Below, piece by piece: positions 26,790 through 35,560 of a DNA stretch of 64,000 nt. Made by a program: the position numbers and the translations under genes. Position 1 is the stretch's first letter; each line of letters begins with the position of its first letter. Origin of the DNA: Paenibacillus caui (GTDB taxonomy: Bacteria; Bacillota; Bacilli; Paenibacillales; Paenibacillaceae); contig NZ_JAIOGQ010000003.1 in NCBI RefSeq assembly GCF_019904135.1, positions 1 through 64,000 on the forward strand, in the 5' to 3' direction. The notes under the pieces were generated by a model. It ran no database searches. It saw nothing but the letters and a program-made list of their open reading frames with translations, and was not told the origin of the DNA.

Positions 26790-27644
26790 ATGGAACCGTT
26801 TGTTGGGAAAACGTATAACGAGGGGGAGCCGCAGGTTTTTCTGCTGGAAAAATGGACTTCGTCCAATCCGATGCTGAGCGCAGGCTTTACCGGAAGGGGC
26901 GGAGGCGTTTCCAAACCGCCTTATAGCAGCCTGAATCTGGCTCTTCATGTCGGTGATTCGAAGGAAGATGTGATTGAGAACCGCCGGAAGCTGGCGAACT
27001 ATCTTGGATTTGATCCGAAAAGCTGGACCAGCGGGGAACAGACGCACGGCAGCAGGGTGGCTGTTGTTAAGGCCGAAGATGCGGGCAGGGGGAGAATGGA
27101 CCGCGAAACCGCCTTTCAGGCAACGGATGCGATGGTTACGGATGTGCCGGGCATTTTGCTGACGTCCTTTTATGCCGACTGCGTGCCGCTTTATTTCTTT
27201 GACCCCATTCACGAGGCGGTGGGTCTCGCCCACGCAGGCTGGAAAGGGACGGTTGCTGAAATCGCCACCCGGGTTGTGGAGACGATGGCGGAAGCCTATG
27301 GAACGAAGCCTGAACAGCTTTGTACAGCAATCGGCCCATCGATCGGGGAAAGCTGTTATGAAGTTGACGAGGCGGTCATGTCACATGTGCGGCCTCTCGT
27401 GGAGGGATGCGGAGATGCGCCAGATGTGACCCTTCCCTTTCAGGAATCTGCAAATCCCGGCCGCTGGATGCTGAACTTGAAAGAATTAAATCGAATGATT
27501 ATGATAAAAGCAGGAATATTGCCGAGTCATATCGAATGTACTAGTTGGTGTACAAGCACAAGGAATGATCTCTTTTTCTCCTATCGGAAGGAGAATGGAG
27601 CAACGGGCCGTATGGCCAGCTGGATTGGGTTGAAGGAGAGGTGA
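26790..27644 (+). CDS. pgeF: Multicopper-oxidase-fold purine nucleoside phosphorylase/laccase-domain protein
   Basis: 284 residues, the YlmD/YfiH family. Members were long called polyphenol oxidases; characterised ones act on purine nucleosides or peptidoglycan precursors. Key motifs are HGSRVAVV, the TDAMVTDVPGILLTSFYADCVPLYFFD metal/active-site segment, VGLAHAGWKGTV with the conserved histidine, and CxxxSTRNDLFFSYRKENGATGR near the end. The ATG at 26790 follows gggtgagg; an in-frame start at 26745 lacks a site. It directly precedes ylmE. Confidence 0.88.
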   Translation: MEPFVGKTYNEGEPQVFLLEKWTSSNPMLSAGFTGRGGGVSKPPYSSLNLALHVGDSKEDVIENRRKLANYLGFDPKSWTSGEQTHGSRVAVVKAEDAGRGRMDRETAFQATDAMVTDVPGILLTSFYADCVPLYFFDPIHEAVGLAHAGWKGTVAEIATRVVETMAEAYGTKPEQLCTAIGPSIGESCYEVDEAVMSHVRPLVEGCGDAPDVTLPFQESANPGRWMLNLKELNRMIMIKAGILPSHIECTSWCTSTRNDLFFSYRKENGATGRMASWIGLKER

Positions 27645-27650
27645 TTCTTT

Positions 27651-28346
27651 CTGTCGCTGAAAGAACGGATAGAGCAGGTTGAAGCACGGATCAGACGCGC
27701 CTGCGAAGCAAGCGGAAGAAAGAGAGACGAAGTTAACATTGTAGCGGTTACGAAATATGTCTCGACAGCCGAGACCGCTGCTGTGCTTGACGCGGGTCTG
27801 AAGCATATCGGCGAGAACCGGATTGAAGTTGCCGCTCCCAAATGGGAAGCGCTTGAAGGACGCGGAGTCTGGCATTTCATAGGCAGCCTGCAGACCAGAA
27901 AAGTTAAGGATGTAATCGACAAATTTGAATATATTCATTCGCTTGACCGTATGTCTTTAGCTGCGGAGCTTGAGAAAAGATGCGCGGCTGCCGGCATTAC
28001 GGTTAAAGTTTTTGTACAGGTCAATATTTCCGGCGAAGACAGCAAATCCGGAATTTCGCCTGAAGAAGCGCCCGATTTCCTGCGCGCCCTGTCTGAATAC
28101 CGTCACCTTAAGATCGTCGGCCTGATGACAATGGCGCCTTTTGAGGCGGAGCCTGAGGAGACCCGGCCAGTGTTCCGGGATCTTCGTAACTTGAGGGACA
28201 AGCTGAACGATCTTGCTGTGACGAAGGAACCGTTGACGGAATTGTCGATGGGCATGTCCAATGATTTTGAAATCGCTGTTCAGGAGGGGGCGACCTGGGT
28301 TCGCCTTGGTTCTCTTTTGGTAGGAAAAGGAGAGGAGGAATCGTAA
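27651..28346 (+). CDS. ylmE: PLP homeostasis protein, YggS/YlmE family, with probable CTG start
   Basis: 231 residues if translation begins at CTG 27651. Coding sequence clearly begins here: the frame reads SLKERIEQVEARIRRACEAS, then IVAVTKY, which carries the PLP lysine. No ATG, GTG or TTG exists in frame between the pgeF stop (27642-27644, same frame) and GTG 27783, which lies after the essential lysine. An aaggagagg site (27633-27641) is well placed for CTG 27651. The family binds PLP and balances vitamin B6 and amino acid pools. It overlaps sepF by one base. Confidence 0.88.
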   Translation: MSLKERIEQVEARIRRACEASGRKRDEVNIVAVTKYVSTAETAAVLDAGLKHIGENRIEVAAPKWEALEGRGVWHFIGSLQTRKVKDVIDKFEYIHSLDRMSLAAELEKRCAAAGITVKVFVQVNISGEDSKSGISPEEAPDFLRALSEYRHLKIVGLMTMAPFEAEPEETRPVFRDLRNLRDKLNDLAVTKEPLTELSMGMSNDFEIAVQEGATWVRLGSLLVGKGEEES

Positions 28347-28795
28347 TGGGCGTTATGAACCGGTTCATGAACTTTTTGGGGCTGCAGGAAGAAGAGGAAG
28401 TTGTTGAACGGGAGAAAGTTAATGAGCCAGCGGAGCAAGAATTTGAAACCTCAAGCTTTGATTCTCGTAAAAATCAGAGGGGGAGCAATGTGGTCAGCAT
28501 TCATTCCCAAAAAAATGTAAAAGTTATCCTGAATGAGCCGCGCTCTTATGATGAAGCTCAGGAAATCGCCGATCATTTGCGTTCGCACCGGACGGTTGTT
28601 GTCAATCTGCAGCGGGTCCGTAAAGACCAGGGAATGCGGATCATCGATTTTCTAAGCGGAACCGTATACGCGTTAAATGGCGGTATTTCCAAGATTGGCG
28701 AGAATATTTTTCTCTGCACGCCGGATACCGTTGAAATTTCAGGGGCCATCACGGAGATTTTGACAGAGGAACAAGACTACAACAGAATGAGGTGA
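28346..28795 (+). CDS. sepF: Cell division protein SepF
   Basis: 149 residues. The N-terminal helix MGVMNRFMNFLGL is the amphipathic membrane anchor. An acidic linker leads to the SepF core (VVSIHSQKNVKVILNEPRSYDEAQEIA ... RIIDFLSGTVYALNGGISKIGENIFLCTP), which forms rings and binds the FtsZ tail. The ATG overlaps the ylmE stop (TAATG), with ggagaggagg in front. It works with FtsA as a Z-ring tether, close to ftsAZ on the map. Confidence 0.95.
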   Translation: MGVMNRFMNFLGLQEEEEVVEREKVNEPAEQEFETSSFDSRKNQRGSNVVSIHSQKNVKVILNEPRSYDEAQEIADHLRSHRTVVVNLQRVRKDQGMRIIDFLSGTVYALNGGISKIGENIFLCTPDTVEISGAITEILTEEQDYNRMR

Positions 28796-29064
28796 CCGTG
28801 CATTTGGTTGATCAATTGATTGGCACTTTAACGACGATTTATTCCTATATGATTATTATCTATGTCCTGATGTCCTGGGTTCCAAGCGTCAGAGAGAGCT
28901 TTGTCGGCGAATGGCTGGGCAAGCTGGTCGAGCCGTACCTTGCTCCGTTCCGCCGGTTTATTCCTCCGATCATGGGCATGATTGACATCTCGCCGATCAT
29001 TGCCTTGTTTGCGCTTAGACTGGCTGCAGTCGGGCTGTCAAGCATCCTGCAAAGAGTGCTGTGA
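28792..29064 (+). CDS. ylmG: YggT-family membrane protein YlmG
   Basis: 90 residues with two membrane segments (about 8-28 and 62-85) and the family loop around WLGKLVEPYLAPFRRFIPP. The GTG start overlaps the sepF stop; GTG 28798 is an alternative. Its function is unclear; the family has been linked to nucleoid or plastid distribution and, in Gram-positives, to the division neighbourhood. It is translationally coupled to sepF and ylmH on both sides. Confidence 0.88.
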   Translation: MTVHLVDQLIGTLTTIYSYMIIIYVLMSWVPSVRESFVGEWLGKLVEPYLAPFRRFIPPIMGMIDISPIIALFALRLAAVGLSSILQRVL

Positions 29065-29858
29065 TCCATCGGATGAAAGCACAGGATATCTATGAACATT
29101 TTCATCCCGAGGAGCGCCCCTTCATTGACCGGGCCTGGGAATGGGTTGTAAATGCAGGTGACTACCATGAGGTCAAGCTGACCGATTTTCTGGATCCGAG
29201 GCAATGTCACATTCTGACCAATCTGGCGAACCGCCATCCGGATGCAGCATTACGGTTATGGGGCGGGTATGAGGCCGCTGAGCGCCGCCGGGCTTTGATT
29301 GCCCCCGATTACCGGGACCTTGATACGGAACCGATGCATATGAAGGTGCTGAGCGTTGTATCGGACGATACGCAAATTGCGGAACTGGACCACGGTGATT
29401 ATTTAGGAGCGATTCTGGGACTTGGACTGAAGCGGGACAAGATCGGAGATATTCATGTACGGGACGACGGATGCCATGTCATCGTCTCCGAAGATATTTC
29501 GCCATTCCTGAATTTGCATCTGCGTCAGGTGCACAGGGTTTCCGTGCTGACGGACATTATTGAGCTTGATCAACTGAAGGCTGTCTCTTCGGCCCAGGAG
29601 CCGCTCAATCTAACGGTGGCTTCTTTGCGTTTGGACGGGATTGTCAGCGATGTGTTTCGCCTCAGCCGCAGCAAGGTACTTCTGCCGATCCGGGCGGGAC
29701 GATGCCGGGTCAACTGGAAGACGGAGGACGATCCTTCCAAGCCTTTAAAGGAAGGCGACGTTGTTTCACTTAAAGGATTTGGCAGATTTAAAGTGCTGGA
29801 ACTTGAAGGCGTGACGAAAAAAGGCAGGTACCGCGTAAAAATCGGGAAATTTGTTTAG
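29061..29858 (+). CDS. ylmH: S4-domain RNA-binding protein YlmH
   Basis: 265 residues. An N-terminal YlmH domain (about 1-175) is followed by an S4 RNA-binding domain (about 180-245; LDGIVSDVFRLSRSKVLLPIRAGRCRVNWK and LKEGDVVSLKGFGRFKV). B. subtilis YlmH can act on stalled 50S subunits in ribosome quality control. The GTG start overlaps the ylmG stop; an ATG at 29073 is an alternative. A 180-base gap to divIVA follows. Confidence 0.9.
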   Translation: MIHRMKAQDIYEHFHPEERPFIDRAWEWVVNAGDYHEVKLTDFLDPRQCHILTNLANRHPDAALRLWGGYEAAERRRALIAPDYRDLDTEPMHMKVLSVVSDDTQIAELDHGDYLGAILGLGLKRDKIGDIHVRDDGCHVIVSEDISPFLNLHLRQVHRVSVLTDIIELDQLKAVSSAQEPLNLTVASLRLDGIVSDVFRLSRSKVLLPIRAGRCRVNWKTEDDPSKPLKEGDVVSLKGFGRFKVLELEGVTKKGRYRVKIGKFV

Positions 29859-30038
29859 CCTGTTAGCAGGAGAACGCAGATTTCTGTCGAATAGATTGAG
29901 TTACTGAGCCTGTGAAAGGTTATCCGAGCCTAATGCTTACTCGATCATCCAGCGCTTTCCGCTTGTTTGGCTGAGGCATAGGAGCGATAAGCGTGTGTGT
30001 ATATTCACGGTTTTACAATCATTCAGGAGGTGCCTATC

Positions 30039-30533
30039 ATGCCATTAACGCCGCTGGACATACATAACAAGGAGTTTTCTCGCAGACTTCGCGGTTATGA
30101 TGAGGACGAGGTAAACGAATTTCTTGATCAGGTCATCAAGGATTATGAGATTGTTATCCGGGAGAACAAGGAGCTGCAAAACCAGCTGCTCGCTGTTCAG
30201 GAGAAGCTTGATCATTTCGCCAATATTGAAGAGACCCTGAGCAAGACGATCATTGTGGCGCAGGAAGCTGCGGACGAAGTCAAGAATAACGCGAAGAAAG
30301 AAGCGCAGCTGATCATTAAGGAGGCGGAGAAGAACGCTGACCGCATCATTAATGAGTCGCTAGCCAAATCCCGCAAAGTTTCTCTCGAAGTAGAGGAGCT
30401 TAAGAAGCAGGCGTCGATTTACCGGGCCCGTTTCCGGACATTGGTGGAAGCGCAGCTTGAACTGTTAAGCCAGGAGGGCTGGGAGTCGCTGGAGGACAAA
30501 AACCCGGAGCGTGAAGCGAGAGAGGTTTATTAA
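30039..30533 (+). CDS. divIVA: Polarity/septum protein DivIVA
   Basis: 164 residues. The N-terminal lipid-binding domain (MPLTPLDIHNKEFSRRLRGY, DEDEVNEFLDQVIKDYE) is followed by long coiled coils with heptad repeats to about residue 140. It binds negatively curved membrane at septa and poles and places MinJ/MinD or, in sporulation, the chromosome anchor. The ATG at 30039 has attcaggaggtg upstream; a longer in-frame ORF from 29997 has no site. The 180-base leader contains a TGTCGAA heptamer (29885-29891), which could be a Spo0A box or chance. Confidence 0.95.
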   Translation: MPLTPLDIHNKEFSRRLRGYDEDEVNEFLDQVIKDYEIVIRENKELQNQLLAVQEKLDHFANIEETLSKTIIVAQEAADEVKNNAKKEAQLIIKEAEKNADRIINESLAKSRKVSLEVEELKKQASIYRARFRTLVEAQLELLSQEGWESLEDKNPEREAREVY

Positions 30534-30582
30534 ACGGTTCCGAGCTTAGGAGCGTGCCCTTGTCCATATCAGTTTGTTTATG

Positions 30583-30612
30583 TTGACTTTTAAGACAGTT
30601 GTTATATACAAT
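30583..30612 (+). promoter_or_regulatory. Promoter of the ileS T-box transcript
   Basis: TTGACT (30583-30588), then TATACA (30605-30610, 16-bp spacer) or TACAAT (30607-30612, 18-bp spacer). It lies directly upstream of the T-box leader. Confidence 0.6.
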
Positions 30613-30654
30613 ATAGAATACATTTAAAGTTTACCGTATCTATATATGATTGAA

Positions 30655-30960
30655 TATTGATGATGGGAATTCGTACGCTGCTAAGGGCTGTTCCCCAGAG
30701 AGTCGGCATTAATGCTGAAAGCCGACGTTCAGCACGCAGAGGTATATCATCCCGGAGATGTGAGGCCGAAATTTCCTTGGCTTGCCGCCTTGGAAAGTGT
30801 AAGTCTGACCGGACCCGCCGGCCGTTACACCGGCCCCGTGTGCAATTTGCGCATGGGCTAAGAGAGTCATATTTGCCCTTCCGGTTTGGCGGGAGCATGT
30901 ATGGAATTAGGGTGGTAACGCGAGCAAAGTTCTCGTCCCTTTGGGGCGGGGCTTTTTTTG
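30655..30960 (+). promoter_or_regulatory. T-box riboswitch, isoleucine (AUC specifier)
   Basis: The T-box core GGGTGGTAACGCG lies at 30910-30922, just before a terminator (about 30929-30960, tctcgtccctttggggcgggg then seven T). Upstream, a stem I structure carries GGTATATCATC, giving the specifier AUC at 30746-30748, the isoleucine codon. Uncharged tRNA-Ile would pair with the specifier and with the T-box bulge, stabilise the antiterminator and allow ileS transcription. The core has AACGCG where ACCGCG is common. Confidence 0.9.
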
Positions 30961-30995
30961 TTATTTTTCAAACTACCTGAAAGGATGTTATCAAG

Positions 30996-33900
30996 TTGCA
31001 AAAAGTGGATGTGAAAGAAAAAGCAAGAGCGCGCGAACAGCGCATCCTGGCCAAATGGCAGCAGGAAAATACATTTAAGAAAACGATCGAGAGCCGGGAA
31101 GGCCGGCCGAACTTTGTTTTCTATGAAGGGCCGCCTACAGCGAACGGCAAGCCGCATATCGGTCATGTGCTTGGTCGTGTCATCAAGGATTTTGTCGGCC
31201 GTTACCAAACGATGAACGGATACCGCGTCGTCCGCAAAGCCGGATGGGATACGCACGGTCTTCCGGTCGAACTTGGCGTGGAGAAGCAGCTTGGCATCTC
31301 CGGCAAGCACGAAATCGAAAATTACGGCATCGAGGAATTCATCAAAAAATGCAAAGCCAGCGTTTTTGAATATGAAAAGCAGTGGCGCGAATTGACTGAG
31401 GCCATTGCCTACTGGACCGATCTCGACCATCCCTACATCACGATGGACAACAACTATATCGAAAGTGTATGGAACATTCTGGGCACGATCCACGAGAAGG
31501 GCCTTCTTTATCGCGGGCATCGCGTCAGCCCATACTGTCCGAGCTGTCAGACGACGCTCAGCTCCCACGAAGTGGCGCAAGGCTACGAAGATGTGAAGGA
31601 TTTGAGCGCAACAGCCAAGTTTAAGCTGAAAGACAGCGGAGATTACGTATTGGCCTGGACGACGACCCCTTGGACACTGCCTGCCAACTCAGCGCTGGCG
31701 GTGAATCCGGCCATTGATTATGTACGGGCAAAGCAGGGCGAAGAAATCTATGTTGTCGCGAAGAATTTGGCCGAGAGCGTGCTGAAAGGTGATTATGAGG
31801 TGCTGTCCACTTTTAAAGGCACCGAGCTCGTTGGCAAGTCTTACGAAGCTCCTTTCGGTTATATCCATCCGGCCAACGGCCATCTGATTCTGGGCGCCGA
31901 CTTTGTTACGGAATCAAGCGGTACGGGCATTGTCCATATGGCTCCTGCTCACGGCGACGACGACTATAAAACTTGCCGCGAACATGAGGTAGAGTTTATC
32001 AATGTTGTGGATTCCCGCGGGAGATATACGGATACGGTTACCGATTTTGCCGGCCGTTTTGTGAAAGACCCTGATCTGGACGTAGATATCGTTAAGGCTT
32101 TATCCGAGCGCGGACTGTTATACGGCAAAGAAAAATATGAACACAGCTATCCGTTCTGCTGGCGCTGCAAAACGCCGCTTCTGTATTACGCGATGGACAG
32201 CTGGTTTATCAAGACAACGGCTGTCAAGGAGCAACTGATTGCCAACAACAACGGCGTGGACTGGTATCCGGATCATATCCGTGAAGGCCGTTTCGGCAAG
32301 TTCCTGGACGACCTTGTGGATTGGAATATCAGCCGCAACCGTTACTGGGGAACTCCGCTGAACGTATGGGTCTGTGAAGCCACCGGCAAGGAATACGCGC
32401 CTAAGAGCATTGCCGATCTAAGAGCGCGGGCTGTCGGTGAGGTCCCCGAAAATATTGAGCTGCACAAGCCTTATGTGGATCAAATCAAACTGAAGTCGCC
32501 GTTCCAGGAAGGCGCGGTCATGACAAGAACGCCGGAAGTGATCGACGTCTGGTTCGACAGCGGCTCCATGCCTTTTGCGCAGCAGCATTACCCGTTTGAG
32601 AACGAGGAAACGTTCGGCGAGCAGTACCCGGCAGACATGATCGTTGAAGGTATTGACCAGACGCGCGGCTGGTTCTACAGTCTGCTGGCCGTATCCACAC
32701 TGTTTACCGGCAAGCCGGCTTACAAGGCGGTTATCGCCACAGGTCATGTGCTGGATGAGAACGGACAGAAAATGTCCAAATCCAAAGGCAATGTCATCGA
32801 CCCTTGGGAGATCATTAACGAGTACGGCACGGACGCTTTTCGCTGGGCGCTGCTGTCGGACAGTGCGCCTTGGAACAGCAAACGCTTCTCCAAAGGGATT
32901 GTAGCCGAAGCAAAATCCAAGGTGATCGACACGCTGGTTAACACCCATGCGTTCCTGACCTTGTACGCGAATATCGACGGCTATCGTCCGGAAGAGCATC
33001 CATTCCGTCCGTCCAAGAACAAACTGGACCGCTGGATTTTGTCGCGACTGAACAGCCTGATCCAGGTCGTAGTCAAAGGGCTGAAGGTCAACGATTTTCT
33101 CAATCCGGCCAAAGCGATTGAAGGCTTCGTCGACGAGCTGAGCAACTGGTATATCCGCCGCTCTCGCGACCGCTTCTGGGGGTCAGGCCTGGGCGAGGAT
33201 AAATTGTCCGCTTACCAGACGCTGACGAATGTGCTGCTGACGCTTTCGAAGCTGATGGCACCTTATACGCCGATGCTGTCTGAAGATATCTATGTGAATT
33301 TGAGCGGAGAGGAAAGCGTCCATCTTGCCGACTATCCGCAGGCCGATGAGTCCCTCATCGACAAGACGCTGGAGCGGGATATGGAAACCGCCCGGCAAAT
33401 CGTCGAGCTGGCCCGGAATGTCCGGAACGAGACGGGGATCAAAACCCGCCAGCCGCTTTCGGGACTGGTCGTATCTTTGAGCACGGATTTTGACGCAGCG
33501 GACTACGAGGACATAATCAAGGAAGAAATCAACGTTAAAAGCATTGATATCGAGAGCAGCGACAGTGGTGTTGTTGATTTCACGCTCAAATTGAACCTGA
33601 AGGTGGCCGGCAAGAAATACGGCAAAAATGTCGGATTCCTGCAAGGCTACCTGAAGCAAATGGCGCCTGAAGATACCCGCAGTGCTGTAGACAACGGCAG
33701 CCTCAGCGTCGTTACCCCGGAAGGCGAGGAGCTGCAGATCACTGCCGAGGAGCTGCTTGTCGAGAAAAAGGCGAAGGAAGGTTTTGCTTCCGCTTCAGGC
33801 TATGGCATCACGGTTGCGCTGAACACCGATATTACCCCTGAGCTGGAACAGGAAGGTTGGGTTCGTGAAGTCGTTCGCGCGGTTCAGGATACCCGCAAGA

Positions 33901-34094
33901 AACTGGACCTGCCAATTGAGAAGCGGGTATCGCTCACACTGCACGTAGACGAAGAGCTGAAACAGGCGATTACCGCCTTCATGAACGTTCTTCAGGAAAA
34001 TGTGCTGGTAACGGATGTATCTTTTGGCGAGGCAGAGTCCATGGAAAAGGTGGATTTGGGCAGCAAAACGATCGGGGTGCATATTGCAGGCTAA
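30996..34094 (+). CDS. ileS: Isoleucyl-tRNA synthetase, type-2-like
   Basis: 1032 residues from a TTG start after gaaaggatg. Class I signature motifs are H54-I-G-H57 and K592-M-S-K-S596. A CP1 editing domain lies between them, and an anticodon-binding region follows. Length over 1000 and a C-terminal region without any cysteine (no terminal zinc cluster) point to the eukaryote-like IleRS2 type rather than the 920-residue IleRS1 of B. subtilis. Type 2 enzymes are commonly mupirocin tolerant; whether this one is cannot be told from sequence alone. It is controlled by the T-box upstream. Confidence 0.95.
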   Translation: MQKVDVKEKARAREQRILAKWQQENTFKKTIESREGRPNFVFYEGPPTANGKPHIGHVLGRVIKDFVGRYQTMNGYRVVRKAGWDTHGLPVELGVEKQLGISGKHEIENYGIEEFIKKCKASVFEYEKQWRELTEAIAYWTDLDHPYITMDNNYIESVWNILGTIHEKGLLYRGHRVSPYCPSCQTTLSSHEVAQGYEDVKDLSATAKFKLKDSGDYVLAWTTTPWTLPANSALAVNPAIDYVRAKQGEEIYVVAKNLAESVLKGDYEVLSTFKGTELVGKSYEAPFGYIHPANGHLILGADFVTESSGTGIVHMAPAHGDDDYKTCREHEVEFINVVDSRGRYTDTVTDFAGRFVKDPDLDVDIVKALSERGLLYGKEKYEHSYPFCWRCKTPLLYYAMDSWFIKTTAVKEQLIANNNGVDWYPDHIREGRFGKFLDDLVDWNISRNRYWGTPLNVWVCEATGKEYAPKSIADLRARAVGEVPENIELHKPYVDQIKLKSPFQEGAVMTRTPEVIDVWFDSGSMPFAQQHYPFENEETFGEQYPADMIVEGIDQTRGWFYSLLAVSTLFTGKPAYKAVIATGHVLDENGQKMSKSKGNVIDPWEIINEYGTDAFRWALLSDSAPWNSKRFSKGIVAEAKSKVIDTLVNTHAFLTLYANIDGYRPEEHPFRPSKNKLDRWILSRLNSLIQVVVKGLKVNDFLNPAKAIEGFVDELSNWYIRRSRDRFWGSGLGEDKLSAYQTLTNVLLTLSKLMAPYTPMLSEDIYVNLSGEESVHLADYPQADESLIDKTLERDMETARQIVELARNVRNETGIKTRQPLSGLVVSLSTDFDAADYEDIIKEEINVKSIDIESSDSGVVDFTLKLNLKVAGKKYGKNVGFLQGYLKQMAPEDTRSAVDNGSLSVVTPEGEELQITAEELLVEKKAKEGFASASGYGITVALNTDITPELEQEGWVREVVRAVQDTRKKLDLPIEKRVSLTLHVDEELKQAITAFMNVLQENVLVTDVSFGEAESMEKVDLGSKTIGVHIAG

Positions 34095-34146
34095 ATGGCT
34101 GCATGACCTTTCCTTTGCAGGGCCATAATAGAAGATAAAGTATAGG

Positions 34147-34193
34147 AAACGGGCTGGGCATTCCGGGTACAAACCGGATGCTTCAGCTCGTTT
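34147..34193 (+). terminator. Terminator-like hairpin after ileS
   Basis: AAACGGGCTG and CAGCTCGTTT close a long stem with an inner GCATTCCGG/CCGGATGC stem. The T-run is short. Confidence 0.6.
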
Positions 34194-34244
34194 GTCGCTA
34201 TACAGCTTCCCTAATCCCTAAGATTGATAAAGGATGAGGCTTGC

Positions 34245-34613
34245 ATGGATTACAAACCGAACGGCAGGCAAACAGAAGAAGAAAACCCAAAGCTTGCCGA
34301 AGAACACATTGACAATGTAGAAGAAAGAGTAAACCGGATTTATGAATTAACGATCCGGCTGACCAATGAGCTGGAAAAATCGCGAATAGCCGAGTATACA
34401 CAGCTCCTCCATAAGCCGTGGCGGCTAATTTGGCTCAATCTGCTGTCAGGGACGTCGCGGGGGATCGGCTACGGAATCGGGCTGACCTTTTTTGCCGCGA
34501 CCATTATTTATATGCTTCAGGCGCTCGGCGCCCTGAATTTGCCGATCATCGGCGACTATATCGCCGATATTGTCCGCATTGTGCAGCGGCAGCTTCGGCT
34601 TAGTACTTATTAG
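34245..34613 (+). CDS. Small membrane protein, DUF5665-like
   Basis: 122 residues. A soluble, charged N-terminal part has a predicted helix (DNVEERVNRIYELTIRLTNE, residues 27-46), then a Gly-rich membrane segment (GIGYGIGLTFFAATIIYMLQAL). A C-terminal amphipathic helix follows. It resembles the DUF5665 family of Firmicutes, whose function is unknown. The ATG at 34245 has aaaggatgagg upstream. It converges on yteA, and the two coding regions overlap tail to tail by 14 bases. Confidence 0.7.
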   Translation: MDYKPNGRQTEEENPKLAEEHIDNVEERVNRIYELTIRLTNELEKSRIAEYTQLLHKPWRLIWLNLLSGTSRGIGYGIGLTFFAATIIYMLQALGALNLPIIGDYIADIVRIVQRQLRLSTY

Positions 34614-35337
34614 ATCCAGTGCCGAGCGAATCTTCAGATTCCAGATGTTTGGTTGCTTTCATATGCTTGCGGTAAATGCCGTTTCGGTAAAAATGCACAT
34701 TTTCCCCATAAATATCCGTTGCGACAAAGGTTTCGAATTCCTCGGTAAATCCGTCGAGCTCTCCCGAGGCTTCAATTTCCATGTCATTGTAATCATCGAT
34801 TTCATTGTCTTCCGCCATTGCCGGGCTGTTTGAGGTGCCGTAACTTTCGACGATTTGCCACGCATCCTCGCCGTCAAATTCGGTTTCGTCAGATCTTTCG
34901 TCAAAGCTGGTGCGTCCGAATGGAGGGAACAGGAGTTCTTCCTCGACAGGACGTCTAAGCGATGGCGTTGACTGGGGGCTATGCTCCTTGCAAAAGCAGG
35001 TTTCAGGCAGAGCATACAGTCTGTCGATATCAATGGGCGCTCCGCATGTTTCGCAAATTCCGTAAGATCCGTTCTGCATCCGCAGGAGGGCTTCATTGAC
35101 TCTTGTCAGTTCAAGCTCCACATGCTCGAGCAGGGCAAGATCCTTGGAACGCTCGTACATCTCGGTGCCAACGTCGGCCGGATGATTGTCATTGGTGGAA
35201 AGTTCTCCGGTTTTATCGCGGAGGGACGCTTCAATACCCAGATGGTCGTTATCTCCCAGCCGTGACTCCAGATCCTGCTTTTGAGAAAGCAGCATTTCTT
35301 CGAGCTCCTGCAACTGGGACTGTGTCAGGTGATCCAT
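34600..35337 (-). CDS. yteA: TraR/DksA-type zinc-finger protein YteA
   Basis: 245 residues on the minus strand. An N-terminal coiled coil (HLTQSQLQELEEMLLSQKQD) precedes a DksA-like zinc finger, CETCGAPIDIDRLYALPETC then FC; the second metal pair is C-x-C rather than C-x2-C. A long acidic C-terminal extension (about 125 residues) is typical of the YteA subfamily, which is sporulation-associated. DksA relatives act in the secondary channel of RNA polymerase, but YteA itself is uncharacterised. Its stop overlaps the end of the DUF5665-like gene by 14 bases. Confidence 0.82.
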   Translation of the reverse strand: MDHLTQSQLQELEEMLLSQKQDLESRLGDNDHLGIEASLRDKTGELSTNDNHPADVGTEMYERSKDLALLEHVELELTRVNEALLRMQNGSYGICETCGAPIDIDRLYALPETCFCKEHSPQSTPSLRRPVEEELLFPPFGRTSFDERSDETEFDGEDAWQIVESYGTSNSPAMAEDNEIDDYNDMEIEASGELDGFTEEFETFVATDIYGENVHFYRNGIYRKHMKATKHLESEDSLGTGSNKY

Positions 35338-35439
35338 GGGACGATCAGACTCCTTTCCCTAAGTCATTCAAGATTCATGTTGCTTCTATTAGATTGCGCC
35401 AAAAGCACTGCTTTTAGAGAAGGAAAATCCTTTCGCGCA

Positions 35440-35469
35440 TGGACGTTATATTGGGCGCTATGCTACAAT
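35440..35469 (+). promoter_or_regulatory. Possible promoter for lspA-rluD
   Basis: TGGACG (35440-35445), 18-bp spacer, TACAAT (35464-35469), about 90 bases before lspA. By eye. Confidence 0.4.
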
Positions 35470-35560
35470 AAGGAAGCTTGTTCCGGCTTAGGCAAGCCGT
35501 TCGGAAACGTCAATTGCCAATCGCCAATCATTGAAATGAAAAACGGGGTGACAACCTAAA

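Noticed and set aside
29885-29891. TGTCGAA heptamer upstream of divIVA as a Spo0A box
   Set aside because: A single 7-mer is expected several times by chance in 64 kb, and no promoter fits it; kept only as a note in the divIVA entry.
30657-30980. 107-codon frame upstream of ileS
   Set aside because: It lies in the T-box RNA and has no coding features.
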